From: Lutraria lutraria
Taxonomy: Eukaryota; Mollusca; Bivalvia; Venerida; Mactridae
Assembly (NCBI GenBank): GCA_964023205.1
Contig: OZ026841.1
Span: 31,076,399-31,140,398 of the forward strand
Direction: 5' to 3'
DNA length: 64,000 nt
Made by a program: the position numbers and the translations under genes. The notes below the pieces were generated by a model. It saw only the letters and a list, made by a program, of their open reading frames with translations. It had not been told where the DNA came from and made no database searches. Positions 24,701 through 36,700 of the stretch are shown one piece after another; within the stretch, counting starts at the first letter, position 1; every line of letters starts with the position of its first letter.

Positions 24701-27700
24701 AACAAATCTTGAATGATAACTCATTATATATTGTATGAAGTCATTTTCCAAATGCAGTACTGTTTCTACATGCAAATTGTTTTTTTGCTGACAAGATTTT
24801 TCTCTAAAGGCATGAAATTCTTTATCTTACTCATATAATACAACTGCTTGTTTCTGATAAAAATCTGAAGATAACAATATTTCTTTGAGAGTAGTGTTGT
24901 ATAATAATTTCCTACGTAATACAAGTATTTGTGCTTGATTTAATGATTAACTGATAGAGTTGAAAAAGCATACTGGTACATGTAAACTATTTTACTAATC
25001 TTAGAGTCTTCTGACGTGACCTTGAATAGTCATGACATGTCAGGTTGATGGTAACAATGTTTTTTTCCACAGTCTTATTACAGTCAATAAATTCTCATAA
25101 AAAAATCATGATTTTGTAATTTGTTTAAAAAGTATGAATTTAAGAATAGTTTTGCATGCTTAAAATATATCTACATAGATCTGTATATTAAAGCCCCATG
25201 AGCATTTTGCTATAAAATATATATGCAAAAAACAATTGCTGATATTATCCCAAGATGATAATTACCGACGAAACAGGCCTTTTTTTCTTCGAAAATCACT
25301 CACTACGCTGTGAATTTTGCTTTTGTAAACTTGAAATATATAGAACGTGTGATGTCACTTTATGCTGTGTGCATGATAAAACACAGCTGTTTTTTCAATG
25401 ATGTTGAAAAAAATATGATAGTGGTTTTGGAAACATTTTGTGTTGCTATAAAGTTTGCATGGGAGGAAAACACACCGGATTCCTCTGTTATAGAACAAAC
25501 AGAAACTATTATGACCGACACATTTGTATGCTTATGGGACTTTAAACTTAAACTTTACTTAGAATGCCAACTGAATACAATCAAGATGCATTACTGATTG
25601 CTTTGCTATAATTTTCAGACTCAAGTGGTTAGTATGAAAGTTAAAAGAAAAACTTACACAAGTTCTACTGTTTGCTTTTTTAATGTTGAGTGATAAAATC
25701 ATCACCTACTTAAAACATTTGAAGGTTTGGCTCAAAGTTATAGTTGCCTGTTCTGTGGTGTTCGTAACTACAGTTTTGGGACATGCCTTCAAACGTTCTC
25801 TTATTAGTTTTCATCAGACTGTACCCAAGGATGCCATGCATGAATAGTTCTTAGTTCTCACTTTCATTTTCTTTCTGTGTTTGATAAAAGTATGAGAATT
25901 TTGTTTTGATTGATTTTGCCAAAGGATGTTTAAAACAAGTTGTTTCAAATGGGCCAGACAAAGTCACCTGTCAGGTGTCAGTTGTTAGATGGTCATGTTA
26001 GTGTTTATTTGAAACCATGAACACCTGTCAGGTCAAATTACTGCTAAATGTATTTAATTATTGTAAGAAAGCTAAAACATTCTGAAAAACATTCCAAATT
26101 ACCGTGCTTTTTTGGAAAGATTGCCGGTACGTAACTATTCATGATATTTGTGCTGATCATACATGGTAGACATCTGCATGTATCATGGGGCCACCGAGGT
26201 CAAGTGGTTATGGTCTCTGACATGTTATTGCTTGGTGTTCAAATTTCACATATGAGGAAGCTGTCCAGCTAGCTAATTGAATGTTGGTGGGCATACCCAG
26301 ATGTTAGCCTGCTGTCTACCTCCTCTGATAAATCAAGAAAGTTGACTCTGTCTGTTGGTGCAATGTAAACTTAAATCTGCATGTGTCATTCTTGTCTCTC
26401 ATATTATGGTCATTTACCTTCAAATACATCTGCAGTGTCTGCATGGTTTGTGATCATTCTAACCAATTTAATTCAATCAGACTTTGCTATATATGAATTT
26501 GCTTAAATTATTAACAAAAAAGTCTTACACATCATTTTCTCTATTTTTAATAATTTGGCACCTTTGATAATATTTTGTCTCCTTAAGAACATTTTGTTCA
26601 TAATAGATTTGATAATGTTCTGTCAGCAAAGGGTTGAATGTGATGAATGACATAAGTATACTGATATATGATGACTTGAAATGGCTTATCCAGTCATTTT
26701 GTGTTTGACTATGCCTTACAAGTTCTTGGAAGTTTTCTTAGCGATCACATTTTTTGACAGTATTTAGTGATAGACTCACCTTATGTATTGTTTTCAAAAA
26801 ATATTATTATGAATATTCATCTGACGTTTTACGGTTTAAAAGCCCATTAGACAGCAATGATTGGTAATTTCAGAGCTGCCCCAGGGAGAAGGGAGAGAAG
26901 ATAAAGATGGACCAGGCATTCTTATCTCTTCTCTTATTTCAAATAGTTTTCCTGGTTCTTCATTGTGTGAAACACTGATACACTCCTCACCGGTTTTCCT
27001 GTGACATCAGTTGGTACTAAAAAATTGATAGTTATTATGTTCTATGTAAGATCAATGTTTTTGCCTCCAGTGTTGTTAAATCACAGATTTATGTAACTAT
27101 TGTAGGCTCAGATGATGCCGCCCCTCCTTATATACCGTCACAATTTCTGGGATCTAGACAAGATGAGCCAGCGAAACATCCTACTGGTATATATGGTCAC
27201 CGTGAAACAAGGGATGCCTTATCTACTATAGATGAACAATCAGTGAAGGTATGTTAGAGAAACTATTGACCAATTACTGATTAATTGGCTAATTCTAGTA
27301 TTTTGCTGAATCTGTTACTTTAGAAATATGCTGTGTTGCTTGTTAACTGGAAATGGTGAGGCCACTTTGATGGCTTTTGTGGTAGAATGCATGTCTAAGC
27401 CAGTGTCTCCCCCCCCCCCTGAGATTATACATTATTTAGAAAAGTAAGTAATTACATACAAGGAAGTTATGCTAAAGGACTCAATTTAAGGCAAAGGTTA
27501 GTTAAATTGTCAGCTTGCATGCATGGTTGAACTATTATTGATATGGAGCTATAAGCCCATGCATAATGTAAGCTTTGATGTAAGAAATTTACTTTTCTAC
27601 CCCCACCCTCAAATCCTCAAATTTCCTTGAACTCAGATAATAATATTACCAAGCTACTAGACTAAGTGCCAGTTATTATAACTTACTTATAACATTTATA

Positions 27701-30700
27701 TTTTTGTAAGATATGTTACTTGGTTTTTATCATAGATTTGGTAAAAATTTCAGCTTAAACTCCGGGATATATTTTCTACAAAGGTACTGGACACACTATG
27801 AGCTGTTTTATATCTAGTACTTGTGTGGTATAGTATATGTATATATATTATACATTAATAAATAAATATGTATATGGTGTAATCAGGTATGTGATTTTTC
27901 TGTGGATTGAAATGCCCAATGGTCCGGTGGATAGTGTAAGGCAGCCCCTAAACCACTTTCCAGTGTATTTCAGTTCTTCAACTTAAATCACATCCCTGTG
28001 TAAAATATGTATAGACTCTTGTTAGTATGTCTTGTCGGCTTATAAATACTTAAATCTGCTCTGTCTTGTGTGACTATTGTGTGTGATTATTAGATGGATT
28101 GTGACAATTTATAAATAGTAAAACTGTGATGCTAAGAACTTTATTTGGACCTTAAAATCAGTCTTAATGTTTAGGTGGTCTGATTAATAAGTTGAAATAG
28201 GGAGAATATTGAAACCAATCTGATTAATGAAAACCAATCTAATTAATGAAAACCAGTCTAATTAATGAAAATCAGTCTGATTAAGGAAAACCAGTCTGAT
28301 TAATGAAACCCAATCTGATTAATGAAAACCAGTCTGATTAATGAAACCTAATCTGATTAATGAAAACCAGTCTAATTAATGAAACCCAGTCTGATTAATG
28401 AAAACCAGTCTGATTAATGGAAACCAATCTAATTAATGAAACCCAATCTGATTAATGAAAACCAGTCTAATTCATGAAAACCAATCTGATTAATGAAAAC
28501 CAGTCTGATTAATGGAAACCAATCTAATTAATGAAACCCAATCTGTTTAATGAAAACCAGTCTAATTCATGAAAACCAATCTGATTAATGAAAACCAGTC
28601 TGATTAATGGAAACAAATATAATTAATGAAAACCAGTCTGATTAATGAAAACCAGTCTGATCCATGAAAATTAATCTGATTAATGAAAACCTGTCTAATT
28701 AATTAAAAACCAGTTTGATTAATGAAAACCAGTCTAATTAATGAAAACCAATCTGATTAATGAAAACCAGTCTGATTAATGAAAACCAATCTGATTAATG
28801 AAAACCAGTATGAAATTTAGTGCTTGTTTCAAATGAAATGAAATACATGTAGTTTGATGTTGAAGATATTGCTAAGTAAGGCTAAACTGTACTTGACTTT
28901 AACAGACTGAATGTTTTATACAGACTTGATAACATGGATTCTGTGATCCGATTTTTATGAAACTAACAAGTAATGCAGATCAAAACCTCTTACTGTGACA
29001 AAGTATGTATTGTTACATTAGTGCAAACTTGTATACAATGTAGTTTCGACTAACTGTTAATACATGTACATGTAATTATATGTCGCTATGTCTCACTAGT
29101 TGTGTATGTAACCTTATAAAATAACATTAACATCTATATAGTGTAAAACTGTAATCACTGTAGGTGGTCTATTTTAGTTTTATATACTCATTAATGAAAC
29201 AGAAACTTTTTACTGTAGCTATACTGCATACTAGCATACACTGAAGAATATAAGCACTCACGACCAAATTTCAGGCTCACTCTAATTTGCAATAATATTA
29301 ATAAAAAAATATTCACTGAGATTTATGTTGCGTCAACAGCCAGCATCATTTGGTGACTTATCCTGTTGAAGCAGTATAGGAAGACCCTAGGTGTTCACCT
29401 GGGTAGTACCATCAACCTTCAATATGCTAACTGGACACCTTCCTCATATACGAGGGGTGATTTCTAGTCTGAGACCTTAATTGCTTGACTACAGTGGCCC
29501 CTTGTCCTTATACATGTATGCTAGAATGATATTTCTGGGTTCATTAATTAGCTATGCATCTAATACTTAACTATAAATGTAAGACACATAGCTTATTAAG
29601 TTTTACTTACAGAGTAAGTTTTACACTCGTATTAAGCTACATCTTCAGGATAAGCAATCTTAGGATAATTATGGTACTTAAGATAGGTTAATAAATCTTC
29701 TATATCACATCTAAAGTTGAATTGTATTTTTTTTATACCATCCCTGTCTATAATGGTCGTATAGTACAGGTTTATTGAAATTGCCTTTAGCAATTGACTT
29801 TTTCTGTAATTCAGACACATTTAAATTGTCATACATGTCGGGTCTATACCATAGTGATAGTCTGTAGGTTTTGATTAGCTTTTCTGTTTTATATCTGATT
29901 CTGGATTAGCTTATAAACTTCCTACAATTACCAGTCTGGAACTGTCTTAATGTAGTTTTTCATAAGATTAATGATTAAGACATAGTTTGTTAGGACAAAA
30001 GAAGATTATTTAATATATTTAATAACCACCTAAAACAAGGAAATCTTCTGCCCAAATATGATTTTTTAGATGTTATAATGTATATATATAAGTACCCAGT
30101 ATTAATCTTATGTGATATACAGGATATATAATATTTTTTCCACATACTTGCATGTTAGTGTGTATAACAAATTATTATACAGTATGAAATTGTATAATGA
30201 TATTATGGCTGTGTATAGTTATTATTTATATGTATCTTCATGATTTTAGGATGAAAGAGAAAAGGCATTCTCTGCTAGTGGGGGAAGTTTACGAGATGGT
30301 GCTGGTAGTGATAAGCGTAGTGTCATCACCACGGATACTGGTTACCAGACAGCCACTGTAAGGTCAAGGTCACCTGTCAGTCAGCGAGATGACCTTGACA
30401 CTGTTGGTCATTCTTCCGGTCGCATGGAGAGACCTGGATTTAAGACTAGAGAAGAATACCAAAGAGATTTTGAACAGCGTGAGAAAGAACTAAAGGTACA
30501 GTACGGTAATTATAATTTATATGTACAGTACAACCTCTCCAAAGCGGCCCTCTGTAGAGCAACAACCTCTCTATAACAACACCTTCAAAATTTCCCTAAG
30601 CTGATATTTGCTATAAATTTAACCTCTGTGGAGCAACATTCTCTAAAAAACGGCCATTATTTGCAGCTCCTACAGGGTGTTGCTCTACAGAGGTTGTACT

Positions 30701-33700
30701 GTATTTAATTTATTTTTCCACCTGGTGTACCTCACATTATGATAGCATGCTTCAGCTTTTTTCAATATCTATGATAATTAATACAACACTCCTTAATTTG
30801 ATAAGAATATTTCCTCCTGTAATTTCATTAGTTTGGTTTGAGTAATGGCCTTCCTTGTGAGAAATGCTTTGTTATAAAACTTGTCTTAACTTCTTTCTGT
30901 TGGTACAAATGTTCTTGATAACAATCAGATGGCATTTATAACTAATCTTCTTTGCAACAGGAGTTGTTGTCACGACGAAATCACTCAGAACCCCAACCTA
31001 GAGACTCGCTGGGAACCAGTACCAGATCAGATCCAGGTTTGCAAGATGAGCCAGGAACCAACTGGGAGTATAGAATGTCAGATCAGAATGAGTTCCAGAG
31101 GCTTGAACCCGAGCCTGCTTATCCTCAGGATCGTCTGAGATACAGTCGCTCAAAGTCTGACACAGACCTTGCATTGTCACCAACTGAAAGTCAGAGATAC
31201 TCCTCCCCTATGCAACCAGGTAATATTTGTTAAATGCCTTGTATAGTTGACATGAACAGTTAAAGGGAACTTATTCTTGTAATGCATTGTTAAAGAATAA
31301 CTACTCTTGTCAAAACATTTACATTAAATTGCTCAAAGGGAACTAAATCTTGTCAAAGAATCGGTAAAATAAATGAGGAGTTATCTTAATTTAGAATTTA
31401 CTAAATGCTGAAAAATTTGTACTTTAAAACAGGTTCTGTTCATAAGTCTTATAGTGCAAGCTGTGTACTGGGTCTGACAACTTTTGTTTGGTTTAATACA
31501 TTTTATTAGTTTTAGATTTGATTTGTTAAGTTAAGATTTCTTAGTTGTCCTCATGGAATAACATATGTTCAATTTCAGTGATTAAGAATTCTGTTTCATA
31601 ATTTTTCTACAAATGTTTTTGTTATGAAGTTCAATTTTTGTGTTTCTTTTAATAGTATGAACATGATGTTATGTTAAATGAATTTAGTTTTGCTGTGATG
31701 ATTTTTATATATACAGCATATTTTGCCTTAGTACTAGACTAGGCTTGAAGGATATCACTGTGTTTCCTTGGTTAAGTCATACATGTTGAGTCAAGTCATA
31801 TCTGGACTTAAAGTCTTAAATATTTTGTTGTCTGTAAATTACTTTCATTAAGAAAAAGTTCTTATTTAGATAAGTATTAATGATATTTGAATTTAACATA
31901 ATTTTGTTATGTACCCATATAAACACACTGGCTCAAATTTGGCAATTATGTAAAACTATGTTAAATACTATTATCATTTGTATATGGTATCAATTTTACA
32001 TCTTATATAATCTATCTATATCAGGTACACGGTTTTTAGAGTTGTCTACCCAGCCTTCACCGATATTTCACCAAGATTCCATGACATATCCATCCAGAGG
32101 GGCCCCTAGAAATGTTCCCGAAGACTTACCCAGAGTTCCTATAGAGAGGGAACAGAGTCTGCCGCCTCCACCTAAAGAATTACCTAAAGTTTATGATCGG
32201 AGGTAAAACATGAATTATTTAATGTGAGATTAATTTTTAAGCATATTTGGTCATGTTTTTTAATACGTTTATATTATTAAAGTGGGTTTAGAACTGGCAA
32301 ATACTGTAAACTTCCATGCTGATAAGTGGTGCTAGAAAAATGAAATCAAAAGAAATGATTTTATAAATTGTGAGTTCTTTAAATACAAGAATTGAAATGA
32401 AGCTCAACCATTTTTTCAGACCAGTTTTATCGGCGACAGAGCTTCCTGCTGAGGCTGGCAATGAAGCTAGAGAGAATCCTGTCAGACCCTTAGAGCCAGT
32501 TGAACCCCCAGTGCAACCACTAGAACCTGGTGATAGGTATCAAGGTCAAAGGTCAGCTGATGCTCTCGGTCCTGTTGACCTCGGGGCAGATCCTAGAAAA
32601 TTGGGTCCAAATAGAAGAATGCAGTGTGGATCGTCAGATCATGGTCGGGCAAAATCCCCATCTTTGGCTAGAGAGAAGGTAAGGCATTTATATACTGTAA
32701 CCATAAGGTAAGGCTGAAAAAAAGTTTGTTTAGAGTGCTCACGAAAATCCTAGCAAATAAATAAAATCAAATGTTTTTTTTTGGGGGGGGGGGTGGGGGG
32801 GGGGTACTTTTGTTACATAGTAAAATCCCTACCTATTTACCCAGTACAAAAATTCTTGGTCGGAGCACTCCAAACAAACTTATTTTATTTTCAGCCTTAC
32901 CTTACCAGTGTTTGTTTGTGCTGCAGTCATATCCTGAAAGCTTTAACTTTTAAATACCTAGTAACAGGGGTGGCAACTTTCCGGATATTGCCAGAAATCC
33001 AATGAGTGCCACACGTAATTTTCCGGATTTTCAGTTTGGCTCTATTGACACTCCTTTACTAAAACACCTGGTAATTCAGGCCACCATGCTTGAAATGACT
33101 GATTTACTGATACTGATAACCAAGCTGAGTAAAGGTCAACATTTTTTTATCTCCCTTTGATGATTTGTCCCATGTTTCACTGTTGTACATCTGTTTTTTT
33201 GCTAGGTCATCAAATACATAATTCTGTAAAACAATGCTTCTTACAATATCCTTTATGATGTAAGTTGGATATGACATCCTGAGTACATTCAAGGTTTGAT
33301 CGAAAATTATACAGATTGAAAGCCTTTTCCATTCCATACCAATTTTGTGCATGAAGTGTAATGTCTTCAATATAATGATGAAGGATATTTGTTAAAGTCT
33401 GCCTTATGCTCCGAGTATATCCCCTTATTTGTGACCTTACTTGCTTCCACAGGAAATTGTCTAGGGAGTTGCTAAAAACTCTTTTTGAAAAACTATCATC
33501 ATAATAAAGCTATGAAATACATGGCAGTACATAAATGTATGATGATTGTATTTACATTTCAGGAAATGGAACAAGAATTAGATAAACTTAACAAACACCT
33601 CAATGCTGAAGTGTAAGTGTGAAAGACTCTTTATTTCATACTAATGCAAATTCATTTAAAGTCTTGAATAATTCAATGTTTTTAGCAAACGCTTAATATT

Positions 33701-36700
33701 TTAAGACATTACTGGGGCTTTTATGTGGGTAAATTATTGACAGTGATTCCGAACGTAAAGGCACTCTTCAGTTATACTTTTTGCAAATTTCTCGATACAT
33801 ATTTTATTAGAAATCTTATTTATGCAAGATAAAATAATTTTTATATGCTGTAGTGTCCTTACACAAAATTGCAAAAAAAAATTCTTTATTCAGAGGTCAA
33901 CTTCAAGACAAGAAAGCTAAGGGTGATGAACAGTTTGAAGATAACTTTCCACCAAGTAAGAAGGCTCAAGTTCTACGTGAAGTTCTGGAACAAGAGTATG
34001 ATGATCGTTTACCGCCAAATATTAATGACATGTGGACAAGATTTAAAGAAAGAAATGAACAGTCCATGACAGAAAGTAGTCTTAACAGTACAAGACTAGA
34101 TGCTCTCTCTGGACTGCTGCAGAATCCCACTCATCATGATGTAAAATCATTCATTGACAAAAAACAGGAAAAAACTGAGAAGGAGAAGAAGGAGGAACGT
34201 GAGATAGTGGAAAGACTGAGAGAACAAAAAATGAAAGAAAGAGAACTTGAGAAAAAGAAAATGGCTGAAAAGGCAGCGGAACAAAGAAGCTTGAAAAGGC
34301 AGGAATTAAGGCAAAGACGTGGTCTCAGTGAAGAGGAGAGTAATGGTAGTTATTCTGAGATACTGCTTGAAAATGAAAGAAAGAAAACTTTACGAAGAGA
34401 AGAAAAAGCTGAAAAGAGACAGAACAGAGAAAGGGAAAGGTCACCAAAGAAGAGGCAAAGTGGAGATGGAAAGGAGAAAAGAGTAAAAGAAAAGACAAGA
34501 AAAACTAAAGAAGAAGCATCTGAGACTGATATTAGGGCTAGAAATATATCTAGTAAACACAGTGATACCATGGACACTTTGTTCTCTATTCCTGAAGATG
34601 CTAGTTTTGAGCAGTCTCCAACGAAAGCAGCGTCAGAGATGAAGTCTAGACAGAAGAGACAGCGACATGTAATTGATCCATTGATGAAAAAATTACGTGA
34701 TAAGATAAAAATGCAGAGAGTCAAAATTGATAAAGAGAGGAGAAAGGAGCTGCAACGAGTGGAGAAACTGAAGAAATTGGAGATGCTTCTGAATGCAAAG
34801 AGGAAAGGGAAACTATCAGACAAAGCTATAGATGTTGAATTACATGATGTTTCCTCCACAACTACTGCAAGTCAATCTGAAAGCTCACATTTAACTGAAT
34901 CAACATTGACTGGAGTGTCAACAGGACTAGACTCTGATGCTTCTACTCAGGAATCTACAACGATGGAAGATAGTACCCTTGATAGCTATATTAAGTTACA
35001 GGTGAAAAGGTATCCTGATGAATATCAAAGAGAGAGTCAAACAAGAAAGGAATATAGAAGTCCTGCTAAAAGATATGTGGAATCAGATTCTGCTGAATCT
35101 TCAGACTTTAGTAATATTATTGTTGAAAGACTCCCTGAAAAGAAGTCTGATAAAAGGAATAAAGATAAAAAATCAGGTAAGAAATATAAAGTTGATGAGC
35201 ATGGGAATAGAATTCGGAAAGAGAAGAAAGATAAAAGGAATGGTGTTTTTGGAGTTGACTTTACTGAAAATGATATTATAAATCAAATAAAAAGATATAA
35301 AAAGTATATGACACCAGAGAAGCAGAGACAGAGGAGAGTAGACAGCTACCTTAGCTCCGACAAACGTAGAATGCAAGATGCAAGCACCATGTATCCATCA
35401 CCTGTTACAGTAAGTCCTCCATCACGAAGAAGAATGCGTGAAGTTTTAATGAAGTCTGAAGCCATACAAACAAGTCCATCAATTAGATCTTCCAGTCCAA
35501 CACATGCTTACGATGAAGTGCCAGTTGCTCCTGTTCCGTACATGACCGCACATGGTCAAAAATCATCTAGAAGGCGTCCATCACCATCCCCAACACGATC
35601 CAACCAGTCATCTTTCTCAACATCACCACCACGGCGAGGTTCCCAGTCTCCTGGAAGGAAGACAACTCGGTCAACTGCCGTGCCTAGAAGAAGAACTAGT
35701 CCTTTGATCACCAGGAAGCAAGCTCGATCTCCAATATGGAAACCTGAATCAGAAATACCGTCACCACCACCAGATAATAGTATGTTTACTCCTGAAGGTG
35801 ATGAAAATATTGCACCTTCGTCACTGGAGAAAAAGGAAGGTAAGTGCTGTATTGAGCGACCCAATTTTATATCAAGTCACCATATTTACCAATAAATCAT
35901 TTGTAGTCAAATTATAGAAAAAGTTTCATTTGATTAATCTTAACAATTTTACCTGTTCGCTTTTTCTGTAATGCAAGAAAATATGTTAACATTGTAAAAT
36001 AATATACCGGTACATGTACATGTATTATCGTCTACCTTTGTTTATGGAATTTCTTGATTTTCAGCTGAATCATGGTTTATTGAAATGAAGCCGTCCCAGC
36101 CGTGGCGTCGACCTCTAAAAGAACGTCAGGCTTTCTCTGTCAGACAAGAGGCTTGGGAACCAAAATCTGTGTCCCAGTCCACTTGGAAAAACATTGTTCA
36201 TGGTGATGTGCTCAAAGACAAAACAGATCCAAATGATGTTTCCAGGGATACGAAATTTGACCTTGACACTGAAGGTCATCCTGTCGGCGAGGAGACTTTG
36301 TCAGACAGTGAAGATGATTTAGATATTAGCAGATCAAAACCTTTATCCAAATTGACGTTACAGGTAAAGAATGATAACTCAGTTGTTCTGTCCATTGCCA
36401 GCAGATACATGTATTGCCTCATAAAGCCCCTCCCCCTAGTTAATGCTCCACCTTTTTTGGGACCCGCCTCCAGTGTCGAGTGGTTAAGGTTGCTGACTTC
36501 AAATTACTGTAACCTCTCACTGATGATTTATGTGAGAAAGTAGGCAGTTGCTAACGGAGGATGGGAGTCTGGTACTGGCTCTTCCCAGGATCGATGATTA
36601 GGTGAACTGTCCGCCTCATATGAGTAAAACCCAATAAAACAAACAATGCATGCAAATTTAACATTCTTTAAAAGTTTTCCAAAGCATTAACTACATCTTT

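Noticed and set aside
28211..28810. Could the regular array be a CRISPR?
   Set aside because: Units are contiguous with no unique spacers, and the host is an animal; it is a minisatellite.
34350..34859. Long antisense frame opposite ALMS1 exon 17
   Set aside because: Mirror of a Lys/Glu-rich coding strand; Ser/Phe/Leu-rich antisense reading is expected.
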